Assembly: GCA_014155875.1 (NCBI GenBank)
Contig: JACEFZ010017821.1
Coordinates: forward strand, 261,001 to 325,000
Direction: 5' to 3'
DNA length: 64,000 bases
Source: Cepaea nemoralis
Lineage: Eukaryota > Mollusca > Gastropoda > Stylommatophora > Helicidae
Below the pieces are notes generated by a model. That model was not told where the DNA came from. It worked only from the letters and a program-made list of their open reading frames with translations, and did no database searches. Position 1 is the first letter of the stretch; the number at the start of each line of letters is the position of its first letter. Positions 47,959 to 59,689 of the stretch are shown piece after piece. The translations under genes and the position numbers were made by a program.

Positions 47959-50162
47959 TGCTTCTTCTTCTTCAGTGTTCCGAGCCATTGAGGTTCTTTG
48001 CTGCAGATACAATCCGTCTCCATTTGTCTCTTTGGTGGACCTTCTCTTGCCAGTCGTTGATTCCAAGTGCTTGTAGGTCTGTATATGTATTATCTCTCCA
48101 CCGTCTTCTTGGTCTACCTCGGGGTCTACGGTCATTTATTTCCTGAGTGTAAGCGAGTTTTGTTTCCCTATTATCTTCCATTCTTTCTATATGCCCCAGC
48201 CATTGTAGTCTATTAGCCTTCATGATACCAGTGATTAGCGAGGACTTACAGATCATAAATGTCTTTGTTACTTCTTCTTTTCCACTCTCCACTTTGTGTA
48301 TCCCTAATGGGTACAAAGATGCGTCTTAAAATTTTGTTCTCAAAGGTTTGTAACAAGGCTTCGTCTCCTTTCGTTGTACTCCAGGTTTCAGAGCCATACA
48401 GCACAACTGGTCTGATCAGTGTTTTGTATATTGTGATTTTAGGTGTTACGAGATAGCGCATTTGATTTTAGTAGATGTTGTAGTGCATAGTAAATCTTAT
48501 TTCCAGAGTTGATTCTAGTTTGTATTTCTTCCCTTATGATGTTGGAGCAGTTGAAGATTGTACCCAGGTATTTGTATGTTTCCGTTCTTTTAATGGTCAT
48601 ATTATCTATTTGTATGTGGCCAGAGTTTTTAGCCATTCCGTCTCTTGAAATTACCATATATTCTGTCTTATCTTGGTTGATAACCAGCCCCATCTGTTGG
48701 GCTTTTTCCTTTAAGTGAGTCAATATTTCCAATGTCTTTTGTTCACTTTGCCCTATAATATCTATATCATCTGCATAACCAAGCAGCTTGGATGTTCCTC
48801 CAATATCACATTCCTCCTTTACCTTCCTTACAACTTTCTCTAGAGCCAGATTGAAGAGTAGCGGCGATAGTGCATCACCCTGTTTCAAGCCAGATGTTAT
48901 TTGGAAAGGGTCTGATTTCCTGCCTTTATATGTTACTATATTATAAGTATCTTCCATGCATAGTCTGGTCATGTTGATTAACTTCCTTGGTATTCCAAAT
49001 TCCTGCATAGCATTCCATAGACTATTCCTATGGACACTATCATAAGCCTTTTTAAAATCCACAAAAATGTTATGGAGATCTCTTTTATATTCCCAATTTT
49101 TCTCGGCTATTTGTCGTAAGATAAATATCTGATCTATTGTTGATCTGTTTTGTCTAAAACCCGCCTGGTAGTCACCTAATATGTCTTCTGAATATGGTTT
49201 TAGTCTATTTAGTAATACTGCAGATGGTATCTTATAGCTTGTGGACAGTAGTGATATTCCTCTATAATTTTCACATTGGAACTTGTCTCCTTTCTTAAAG
49301 ATAGGTATCAATAATGACTCTTTCCAGTCATGGGGTAATTCTTCTGTCCTCCAGATTTTTATTATTAGTTCGTATAGCTTTAGATGTAATGCATGGCCCC
49401 CTGCCTTTATAAATTCAGCAGCAATTCCATCAGTCCTAGTTGCCTTATTGTTTTTAAGTCGTGTGATTACATATAGGATTTCTTCAAATGTAGGTTCTTC
49501 AATTTGTGGTTCACATGTTAGAACCTCTTCCTGTGGGAAAGTGTTACTTGGAGCTTCACAATTTAGTAATTCAACAAAATATTCTTTCCATGTGTTGCAC
49601 ATTTCCTCATTGGTATTTATCATATTCCCATTTTTGTCTTTTAAACCATATGTGTTTTGTTGGTGCCCTCGTTTCATTGACTTCAGTTCTTTAAAACATT
49701 TTCTGGATTCATTTTTCTGGTGATTAGTTTCCATATCTTTGATTATATTACTCATATATTCTCGCTTCTGCTGTCGGACTATTTTTGTAGCCTCTTTACA
49801 TTCATTTCTATAATGCTCTTCCTTTTGGATGTTGTTGATGCCATTTAACCATAAATGTCTGGCATTCTTTTTCCTAATGACTGCTTCTTCACATTTTGTA
49901 TTGAACCATCTGTTTCTTTCTATGCGTGGTTAACACACTCAGACATTCTTCTGCGGTAGATTGAATTGTATTCGTGATGTTCATCCAAGTTTGGTCAACG
50001 CTTTTCTCCAAAGGGTTTTGCAGAGTTTCAAGTTTACATTTTATTTCATCTGTAAATTTCTCTTTGACTGTAATTTCTTGTAGTTTTTCTCTGTTATATG
50101 TTGGGTGTAATCTTTGTAATTTAGTACAGAAAGATCTCTTAAGTTTTATTTTAAATTTTGCT
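47958..50162 (-). pseudogene. Non-LTR retrotransposon, RT and C-terminal region, minus copy
   Basis: The best frame is 438 codons (49755-48442), with NYRGISLLSTSYKI, VDFKKAYDSVHRNSLW, GLKQGDALSPLLFNLALE, LLGYADDIDIIG and NYLGT-like KYLGTIFNCS. The C-terminal domain continues out of frame at 48316-47975 (RRPRGRPRRRWRDN). The 5' truncation point is at about 50162, where the Gypsy-class fragment begins. The (GAA)n tail is at 47960-47975. It is longer at the 5' end than the plus copy. Clade not assigned with confidence. Confidence 0.88.
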
Positions 50163-53100
50163 ACAAGAAAACTACAAGAAAGTCAGGAGACACTCAATTC
50201 GTCGGGTGCCCCGGGAAACCTAAGGTGGAGCCCACCGAACAGGTCGAGGCCGAGGAAGAGACTCCAGACCAGGACAAACCACCTGTAGTGGAATTGGTAG
50301 AGGTTAACGGTCGTCAAGTGGAGTGTTTATACGACACAGGACTGGACGGGGAGGCCGTGATTTCTGCGGATCTAGTACATCCAGAACAATTCACAGGTGA
50401 AACCTTGGATATACAGCCTGCACAGAAGAGTGCTGTAGTCATGAAGTTGCCCATTGCTAATGTGGAGATTCGGTCACGGTACGTCACCGGCACCATCAAG
50501 GCCGCTGTATTGACCGATCCCATTTTTCCAGTCATCCTAGGTTGCCGGTATGTCTTTCTGGGAATGCCCAGGGAGCCAATTCATATGGGAGCAATGCAGA
50601 CTCGCTCTCAGACGAAAACGGAAGAGGCAGAAGCAATTGTGACTAACCCAATGCCGGGGGAGCTACGAACTGCCCAGAGTGAGGATGATACTTTACGTCC
50701 TTGCTACAAAAAGCTGCAGAAAAGTGCTGATCCACCAGGACGGGGGCAGTACTACATGAAGAATAGGATACTCTACAGGAGAGCAGGAAGGGGAGACAAC
50801 CTATACGGTCAGTTGGTCGTCCCGAAAGCTCATCGGTCCCAGATTCTTCATATGGGGCATACCATCTCCTTTAGTGGACACATGGGTATTGCCGCCACCA
50901 TGCAGCGGATTTCCTGCCACTACTATTGGCCGGGAATGACAGATGATGTGCGTCGGTATGTGAAGTCATGCCCTGAGTGCCAGAGGGTGGCACCGAAACA
51001 CTGGACAGCACCGGTGATGTTGGGTGAGATGCCCATCATGAACTCTCCTTTCGAGAGGGTAGCCATCGATATCGTGGGTCCACTTCCCAGGACTAGGAAG
51101 AGGAACATGTATATACTCACAATGGTGGATTGCTGTACAATGTGGGGTGAAGCCATACCGTTGACCACGATTGACTCGAAAAGAGTGGCGGACGCACTGA
51201 TGGAGGCCTTTACCAGATTAGGCTTTCCGGATCAAATTCTGACAGACAATGGATCTCAGTTTTGTGGAAAACTCATGGAGGAGGTATTTAGGGTGTTTCA
51301 CTCTAACCACATACATACCAGCCCTTACCACCCTCAAGCCAATGGACAAGTAGAGCGTTTCAACGGCACGTTGATGACAATGCTCAGGAAACTAGCGCAG
51401 GAAAAACCTGATAGGTGGGATGAATATATCCCAGCAGCACTCTTTGCCTATCGGGAAGTTCCTCATGGCTCAACAGGACTACCACCCGCTACGTTGCTGT
51501 TTGGTCGTCCAATCAAAGGACCGTTGGAAGCCATGTTGAGGAGTTGGACTGAAGAGGGGACGTCAGAAGAAGTGATCTCATCCTATCAATACGTGGAGGA
51601 ACTGAAAGAAAAACTCCATAAGGGATGGACTCTGGCAAATCAAAACTTGAAAAAGGCCAGGAAAAGACATGCGGCTTACTACAACCGTAGGTCTAAAGAA
51701 AGATCTCTAGAGGTGGGAGATAAAGTCTTGTTGCTACTCCCAACAGGAAACAACAAACTGGAGATAGGTTGGCAAGGACCATTTCCCGTGGAAAGGGTGA
51801 TATCCAGAACCAACTATCAAATCCGGATCCGGGGAAAGTCGAAGATTTTCCAAATCAATCTCTTGCGGAAATACGAAGAGAGACCCGGAGACAAGGCAGC
51901 TCACCTCATGGCAATGGCAGTTGCAGTGGAGACAGAAGTGGGAACCAGCGAGGGCAGGGAATATCCCTTGGAACACCAGGAAACCTATAGGGATGTGCAA
52001 GTGAACCCTGATCTGACCTCCCAGGAGAGGGAAAGGATAACCCAGGTTCTCAAGTCTCATAAGGAGATACTGACTGATAAACCTGGACGAACGAGGTTGG
52101 TTGAGTTCGAGATGACTTTGACCACACAGGAGCCTGTTCGCCAAAAGGTTTACCCAGTGCCATTCTCTAAAGAAAAGGCCCTGGAGGAGGAAATAAAAAA
52201 ACTGCTGGAGGATGACATGATTGCACCATCCACATCCCCATACAATGCGGGGGTAGTTTTGTTACGCAAACCAAGTGGAGAACACAGGTTGTGTATAGAT
52301 TACCGACTGCTGAACAGTCATACACAGTTTCAGGTGGAACCTTTGCCGAATCCAACTCAGTTATTCGCTAGGCTCCATAAGGCTCGGTACTTTTCAAAGG
52401 TGGATCTGAGTCGGGGGTACTATCAGATACCAGTCAAACCGGAGATTCGACCACTGTTAGCTTTCAGTACACCCAGTGGACACTACGAATTCAAGGTCAT
52501 GCCCTTTGGACTCAGCAATGCACCTAGTGTGTTTACACGCATGATGAGGACTTTACTAGATCCGTTACAGGATCCGTCCATCATCTCATTCATGGATGAT
52601 ATTCTGATTTCCAGTGACAGCTTGGATGACCACTTACAATCCTTGGAGAGAGTGTTTAATAGACTCAAGGAAGCAGGGCTTACTGCTCGTCCAAACCAAG
52701 TGCATGATTGGTTACCAGACTCTGGAATTTCTAGGTCACACCATCACTCCAGGACACATTGTCCCAGAAGAGAAGAACCTGGAGAAAATCAGAAATGCAC
52801 CAAGGCCAAAAACGAAGAAGGATGTGCGATCTTTTCTCTCGTTGTGTGGGTTCTACCACAAATTTATCCCACATTTCACTGAACTGGGAGCTCCGTTGAC
52901 GGAAACCTTGAAAAAGGGATTACCGGATCAAATCATTTGGACACCAGAATGTGAGAATGCCTATAGTCAGTTAAAGGAGGCCTTGGTCAGCAAACCTGTA
53001 TTACAGCTCCCTGACCTTTCCAAACCATTTGTGTTGAGAACGGATGCAAGTGCGATTGGAATTGGAGCCGCTTTGTTACAGGAAGGAAAAGACGATGCTT

Positions 53101-53450
53101 CGGTTTTGAAACCTGTGGCATACGCAAGTAAGAAACTTCTACAGGCGGAGAGGAATTATTCAACCGTCGAGAGAGAATGCTTGTCCCTCGTATGGGCAGT
53201 GCAAAAATTTCAGCCATATTTGTATGGAGTTAAGTTTCGGGTCCAGTCAGATCATCAGCCCCTGATGTTCCTGGCTACTTCTCAGAAGCTCAACGCACAT
53301 TTGATGCGGTGGTCGTTGTTACTTCAACCGTATAATTTCACAGTAGAGTACATTCCTGGGAAGGAGAATGTTGGAGCGGATTTCTTGTCAAGACACCCAG
53401 CTCCTGAAGAAGAGGAATGAATCATCTGGATTTAACTCATGGTGGAGAAG
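50163..53450 (+). mobile_element. Ty3/Gypsy-class pol fragment, Gmr1-like domain order
   Basis: The first frame (50225-52882) begins inside the protease. The DTG triad is at residues 37-39. Integrase follows: H203/H209-C249/C252 zinc-binding region, DDE residues about D282, D341 and E377, and a GPF box near residue 518. Reverse transcriptase comes after integrase, with VDLSRGYYQIPV near 726 and FMDDI at 789-793. A one-base frameshift near 52698 moves the tether and RNase H (TDASAIGIGAAL; VERECLSLVWA; SDHQPL) to the frame 52614-53420. In ordinary Ty3/Gypsy elements integrase is last; integrase before RT is the known Gmr1-group arrangement. Gag, the first LTR and the start of protease are absent. 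Confidence 0.9.
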
Positions 53451-53471
53451 AGTGAGATGGACTACTCTCTT

Positions 53472-53480
53472 AAGAGGGGG
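53472..53480 (+). other. Polypurine tract
   Basis: AAGAGGGGG just before the TGTCAC start of the putative 3' LTR, where plus-strand DNA synthesis is primed in LTR retrotransposons. Confidence 0.65.
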
Positions 53481-53484
53481 CCTA

Positions 53485-55549
53485 TGTCACGAGCGCCCTG
53501 AGTTAACCCAGATAATAATACCGACGTTTGCGTGGCGTATATTTTCTGGGCCACAACAGTCGTACTAACAGAGTAAACACAGCTGTACAGGTTACATCGT
53601 GTCAGCCCATATACACATTTGGTGGTGAGTGAGTAGGAATGGATACACAGAGTTGGCAGTTCATTAACAAGTAGAATCACATATATTGTCAGCTTAGGAT
53701 ATGGAATGGTTCCGTTTGTCATCTATACGGCCGGACATCAGACGAAAATGGCTGCTGGGATTGTCACCACGGAACAGAAGATTGACAAGTTTGTCAACAT
53801 TTGAATGCAGATGGAAGCTGTGAGATCACAGGGGCAGATGTAAAACGGAAGTACCTAGTACGGAAAACAGTGCATCTGTCAATTCTTGGTTTCCGGCACA
53901 TCAAGATGATTGGCAGCTTGGTATCGAAACTCTTTGTTGGGAGTATACAGAAACTAGCTGGCTTGTTTTGAGAATCTAGGCAATTACTGACAACTTTGAC
54001 AGGATTTAAGCCAGGAAAATAGTTCTTGACAGGGGATGATTTGCCACTGTGCCACCTGTGTGGGGGAGTAAAGGATAACGTCACGTGGCCAACTTTGGTA
54101 GTTTGCGATATAAACTCGAGTTGAGATCAACTAGGGTGGACTTGAATAATGCTCTAGTTAGAGTGCCAGGGCACTGCAGCGCCTAGTGGAAATAATATCT
54201 ACCGTGAGTTAATTAGTGACTTAATTTTACACGTGCCTATAATGGCAGATGTAGATATGATTGATAGGACTGCAGTAGTGACATTTAAGGTATAACCTAT
54301 TATGATATATTCATTATAATTAATATAGACTGTGGCCTTGTTAAACTATAGTGTGATGATTAGCACTGTTAGTGTTAGCTAGAATAGATTAGTGAAGTGT
54401 TGATAAGCTTTACTAATTGAGTAATGAGGGATAATTGGGATCTTCCCGTAGGTGTCCCTGGTGGGCGGGGTTCCGCATTCTGGTTGCTGATTTTTTCTTT
54501 GTCATAGCCTGATTCGGCTCTAGGTGGGTAGCTAATCTGCTCTGTGACTAAGTCTAGTTAGCTAAAGATCATTAAGCAAGGTGATAGGCTTACACTCAGC
54601 CGAAGGGATCAGTGACTAGTACTATCACCAGATGTGTTGTTTCTATCCTAGGTTCCCTACCAGATCCAAGGAAACTCTACAAGTTTTGGGAAAGAATTAA
54701 AAAACCCATTCTGAAGAACACCAGTTCAAGAGTCAATAAAGTTGCATACAGAAACGTAACTTACGCTAGAAGGAAATTGATTCATCAAAGAGAGTGATGC
54801 ATACTGATGCACCACACAGCATCAGACAGTAGTAACGAACCGAGAACCGGCTAAGAGTACCTAGTGTTAGTACAGTAACAATTAACATTAGTAATTAGCA
54901 CTTATGGACTGAATGGTTCGATGTGCAACGAGGATGATCTGTCGACTAACTAACTAACTAACTGCGTACACACTACAAAAGACTTGTGCAGGTTGTTAAG
55001 GAACGTTAGGAACGGACATTGTGTAGAGTGCAACCGGTCCATGATTAACTGTTAATACCACCGGTGTCTATTTCGGATGTTCATGAAATTGGATTACCAG
55101 AGGTCTACAGAGGCAAAGCAGTATCCGGCAAGATGGTTTCGGCACTGGGTGAGATGTACATGTTCTGACGTAACGTGCTGTGGTCTATCTTTGCTGGGAT
55201 CAGCTGACTGGGTTGCTGTCTGAGAGTCAGAGTCTACACACTTTATAGAACACGTCACACATTTTCTTCGCATACACGTCTCATATACGTTACACTTTTA
55301 TTTTAATAAATTAATCTTTATTAATTTCTAGAAGCAAGAGTTGTTGAGTATGTTGCGTTGGGGAAGTATGAGAAGGGGGCATAGTACGACAGGGTGAGAG
55401 TGATAGGAAAAGGTGTCCATAGGCTGATGGAGTGTGTTGGACGGAAGCTGGTGGATTCTCCAGAATATTGAGAGGGGAAAAAAAAATATTATAATGTGGG
55501 TGTCGGATCTCTTCACTCCAGGGACGACACTTTAAAGGAGGACACGACA
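53485..55549 (+). repeat. Putative 3' LTR of the Gmr1-like element
   Basis: Begins TGTCACGAGC right after the polypurine tract. It holds a TATAAA box at 54109-54114 and AATAAA at 55305-55310. I place its end at GACACGACA (55549) because it closes with CA and mirrors the TGTC start; that end is a guess. No second LTR is in the window to confirm the limits. Confidence 0.55.
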
Positions 55550-55584
55550 GGCAGTGCACTGCCCGGGCACTGCCCGGGCAAAAT

Positions 55585-55755
55585 TTTGAGGTAAAAATCT
55601 ACCCAAAGTATTTCAGGATCTTCGCCGGTGCTACGGAGGTCGTGCATTGAGCTGAGATTCTCCGGACTCAAGGCTTGAGTTAGGAGTAGAACGGAGCACT
55701 TATGGGTTACACCCGTGTGTCGTGATGTTGATCCGTCGACTAAACTAAACTAAGG
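55585..55755 (+). repeat. SINE, type B, 3' half
   Basis: CGCCGGTGCTACGGAGGTCG, GAACGGAGCACTTATGGGTT and CCGTCGACTAAACTAAAC match 1125-1250. Confidence 0.7.
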
Positions 55756-55984
55756 TGCATACTCTCTAGAGTCACATGTCATATGATGATCCGAAGAGAA
55801 TACATTAAATATAGTTTGGAGGAAATACTTAAACCACACTGCCACTTTAATTATTGGACTGTCAATGTGGAGATCAGTTATCTCCACTGTAATCACAAAT
55901 TCAAAATGAAATCTATCTGTAAAAAGAAAACTGCCATTCACTGCCAATATAGTACCTTGCGTTGTATGGCAGGGGGGGGGGTCT

Positions 55985-56156
55985 TTGAGCCTGAGGAATT
56001 AAGGCCGCCTGGCTAGTGCAGTCGCCGCGAACTATGCAGGTTAGGATTTTATTTTTGCCCCCGACAGAAAAAAAATCCCACACCTTACCGAGGATTTGAA
56101 CCCGGGTCTCTTGAAGGAGAATCCGACGTTCTAACCACTCGGTCAGCCGCTCCTCG
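55985..56156 (-). repeat. SINE, type D, tRNA-derived
   Basis: On the minus strand the head reads GGCTGACCGAGTGGTTAGAAC (box A) and GGGTTCAAATCC (box B), close to a Ser/Leu-type tRNA. It is the better preserved of the two copies (other at 39445-39610). Confidence 0.75.
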
Positions 56157-57150
56157 AAATCTATCTGTAAATAGTAATATTATTATATATTAACATCAAA
56201 GAAACAGTAAGAGTTGAGTAAGTAAGATTAAGATTAAGAAGCGTAAGACCAAGAGTAGCCATTTTATGTTCGTCCGGAACCTGATCCGAAACCGGAAATA
56301 ATATTCTGGGACTGCGCAAAAGGATCCATTGGGTCCCCAAAAATGGTTATGAAACAACCCTGCATGCTTCCGACATCTTTCATTCATTCAAATATCACGA
56401 GACAATAACAATCGCCATCTTAGTTTCCGCAGAATAGGTCAGTCTAATATTCTGTGCATAGCAATTGGTTGAAATTACCTTTACCTTTCAAATAATTTCA
56501 ATTATTTGGCATACGGTAAGTAATTTATTTTTTTCTGGCGCTGTTTATTTAAGAAGTCTAATATTAGATGGATTTCCTAATTCTACATACATTTTTTTAC
56601 ATATATTTGGAAAGTTTCATCGCTGAACTTGCTCAAATTGTTGTAGAAAAAAATATTTATGTGAACATGTTTCGATTTGTGAATGGAAGTCCAAAATGGC
56701 GGCTCTGCACATATCAATCGGACTGACAAGTATACTTTTTAACACTCAAAACATGCAGTAAAGTTAAAGAGAATACAAGGTTAAAGATTATTCATAATTT
56801 ATCTGTATACTTTTACTATTTTTTTTATCATTTAACATGACAGAACATATTTTTGAAGTCAGTTTTGTTGGTTTTCAAATCCGTCTATGACCGATCTGAG
56901 ACAATCTTGCACCGACCGGCACCACAATTTCTTTCAGAATTAACTATAAATGAGAAAATACTGCTAGATGAGTAGTTGTTTTAATCTGCAGCATTTGTCT
57001 TGTATTTTTGCATCTCTCATTATTGCTCATCAATGGTTGTGTTGGAGGTATTTTTCTACATGGACCCCATCATACTCAGAAAAGGAATTTTCACAGTGAC
57101 ATCATGCCTGATCATTTCTTAAGACTAAATTTTTAAATGTTATAGTTGCA
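56157..57150. other. No gene recognised (intron)
   Basis: AT-rich unique-looking sequence. A missing host exon could lie here, but I could not identify one. Confidence 0.35.
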
Positions 57151-57154
57151 TTAC

Positions 57155-58013
57155 TTTGATCATGTTTTTCAAATTGGGTATTTACTAATGAGTACCATCA
57201 CAGCTATTTTCAAAATCCAGCGGTACCTCAATGAAGCCTGAATGTCAGTTCTAAGCGGAGATATTGAGTGTCGTGAACTAGAACAAAGAAATACTCAAAA
57301 ATCTGCTCACTGAGCTTCTTGATACTATAATAACATTTTGTTATTAAACGAGCACCTTAGCAACAATATATCACTGCGATCAGGGTAGCGAGACCTAACT
57401 GCCAATGTCATATATAATGAGTAAATAATGAATAATTAATTGGCAACATTTTAATTGCTAATTAGGTCGGGGCATATCCTATCGAAAAAGGAAAGTAAAC
57501 ACTGGGTCCATAGCATCACTCATCATAATAAAATATACATTTTGCAAGACTTGTAAGCTAACATTAATAATACACAGGGTAAATAATGAATTGGTAATTA
57601 ATTAGCGGCCATTGCTAACTGCTGATTAGATCACGACGCTTCATATCTTAATATAGATGACATGAGCAGTTAGGCCTCACTATGCCGATTGCAATGATGT
57701 ATGGTTGTTAAGATGTTCATTTAAAAACAAAAAAAGTTATAGTAGTATGAAGATAAAATGTAATCATTTCAGCTGTGACAGCTATTGGCGGCACCCCTTT
57801 TTGTCCCAATCAGAGTCTGATTGGGACAAAAAGGAGAGCCGCCAAGAGAACAGAATCCTGAAAATTTTGTTCAAGATTCGGACACTCATTTAAATGTGAA
57901 TATCTCCGCTTAGAGTTGACATACAGGTACAATTGAAGTACCGTTGAATTTGGCTTTTCAAGGTCTATCTCTCTATGATGGTCTCATGAGTAAATACCCA
58001 ATTTGATAAACAT
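57155..58013. mobile_element. Large imperfect inverted repeat (foldback element)
   Basis: The reverse complement of 57155-57290 matches 57895-58013: AATATCTCCGCTTAGA, TGACAT-CAGG, AGTACCG-TG, GAGTAAATACCCAATTTGA-AAACATGAT. The reverse complement of 57330-57410 matches 57655-57725 (GCAGTTAGG-CTC, GTT-TTAAG). The middle carries two diverged copies of AATAATGAAT-(A/G)ATTAATT. No transposase frame is visible, so this is a non-autonomous or foldback-type element, or a diverged inverted duplication. Confidence 0.7.
57785..57843. repeat. Near-perfect palindrome nested in the foldback
   Basis: Arms TTGGCGGCACCCC / TTTTTGTCCCAATCAGA and TCTGATTGGGACAAAAA / GGAGAGCCGCCAA face each other with almost no loop (centre 57814). 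About 26 of 30 positions pair. Confidence 0.9.
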
Positions 58014-58425
58014 GATATTGATACGAATCGGAATCAAGAGCAATTCAATTTCAATGACTGACTTTCGACAATTGCTAGGAATAAAATCTACCTTCGCCTA
58101 ACAATTAAACCATAGATTATAATTAGATATGATATAGTTAAACGTGTATTTTATTACGTAAACGCTCAGAGCGATATAATATGTAGTGCCGGTTAGAAAA
58201 TCTTGTAAACTGTTTGCAGAACGTCCATGTTACCTCTGGTTCTGGAGTTGTAGTTGCTAAACAAACACAACATGTCTGGCTTCCGGTTGCAGGGTACGTC
58301 ACTTCTACACATCCTCCATTTACCTCAGTCAAGTGTTGGGGGGAGACGTAAAGTCGTAAAGATTATTATGAGCTTTTTCTAATGCTCTTTGCAAGTTGGT
58401 ATTAATTTCTCTAAGGTTGTTCTTA
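58014..58425. other. No gene recognised (intron)
   Basis: A minus-strand stretch at 58320-58200 has good splice-like signals (TTTGTTTAG; GAGGTAACATGG), but the 23-base exon they define does not fix the phase gap. Not called. Confidence 0.3.
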
Positions 58426-58433
58426 GTACCATC

Positions 58434-58695
58434 AGTACTTCAATTTTAATTCACCGTGGTCTGCTAGACCGATAGATGGATGTATTTTTTAGTTTTGGGC
58501 CCGTAGGGCCCTCACTGTCCAGTGAGGGCCCTACGGGCCCAAAACTAAAAAAAACACTAAAAAATACATCCATCGATCGGTCTAGCAGACCACCGAACAC
58601 TAAACCGGAAAATGATTGCCGGACCGATGCAAATGAGGCTCGAAGGGATTCTTCTTTGTTTGCGGTTGTTTGCGGTGAATTAAAATTGAAGTACC
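58434..58695. mobile_element. 262-bp MITE with 22-bp terminal inverted repeats
   Basis: TIRs are GTACTTCAATTTTAATTC + ACCG at 58435-58456 and its exact reverse complement at 58673-58694. Flanked by GTACCATC at 58426-58433 and 58696-58703, an 8-bp duplication as made by hAT-type transposases. Inside is a second long palindrome (arms about 58457-58517 and 58520-58598) with GGGCCCGTAGGGCCC at its centre. No protein is encoded. Confidence 0.88.
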
Positions 58696-58703
58696 GTACC
58701 ATC

Positions 58704-59560
58704 TATCATCCATCATGTGCCATGCCGGTAAGCGTGGGCGGTCATGTTCTGGCCATCTCACTCGATCACCAGAGTCGTGGATCAGCTCCGTGTTTCTGTC
58801 TCGACCATGCCGCAAGGCCAAGCCATCCAGGTACTTGCTTCTAGGTCTTCCCCTTAGTCTGTTCCCCTCGATCTTACCAGTTGTCACCAAGTTCTCCAAT
58901 CCATCTCTTCTCATAACATGCCCAAAAAAATTGTGACTGTCTACGTCTAATGTCTCTAATCAGTTTACGATCTTCATTTGTTTCTTGAAGGTACTTGTTC
59001 ATTGGGTTTTCTGGCTGTCCATGGTATTCTTTGCATTTTCCTCAGAAACCACATTTCTACAGCCATCAGATGTTTTTCAACCTGACTGCTCATTGTCCAA
59101 GTTTCACATCCATATAAACGTACTGGTTCTATGTAGCACCTCAACACTCTTTTTCTCGTTTCAATTTACATCTTTTTATTGGTCAGTATGTTTTTCATCT
59201 TGCTAAAGGCTACTTTTGCCATGGCGATTCTTGTTCTAATCTTTTCAAGGCAACTCCCATCAGATGTTATTATTGTTCCGAGATCATTTTACCTATTCAC
59301 TTGTTGAAGAATATTCCCATTTACTTGTATATTACATTGTGGTATTTCGTTCTTCCTAGTGACGGCCATAATCTGTTTTTTTTTACATTTACTTCTAACC
59401 CTAGTTGTTCACTGTGTGCAACAACCGCATCTACTAAATGTTGCAGGTCCTGTTCATTGTCTGCAATCAAGACTGTATCATCTGCATATCTAATGTTATT
59501 GATGCATCGTCCCCCAATGTTGATTCCTTCCATATCTTCAATATTTATTTAATATAAGGT
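58704..59560 (-). pseudogene. RTE-like LINE 3' part
   Basis: Minus frames read CINNIRYADDTVLIADNEQD (palm, 59530-59450) and later LENLVTTGKIEGNRLRGRPR and SKYLDGL. Same family as 2762-3625. Between them the frame is broken. Confidence 0.85.
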
Positions 59561-59689
59561 AATATTTATTTTTGGTACCATCACTCCATATTTTACATGG
59601 TCTTCCCCTTGTTTGTTCTGTAACTATTATATTTTTTTCAATGTGGCTCGCTGTTGCATATTGTAGCAAGGCGTTCTTATGAGGTGGCC

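Noticed and set aside
54612..54797. 61-codon frame inside the LTR
   Set aside because: No recognisable motif; chance frame within the LTR region.
56080..56156. tRNA-Ser/Leu gene on the minus strand
   Set aside because: Good A and B boxes, but it is attached to a body shared with 39445-39610, so it is a SINE.
58200..58320. Missing host exon on the minus strand
   Set aside because: Splice-like signals exist, but the defined exon is 23 bases and does not repair the phase; coding evidence is absent.
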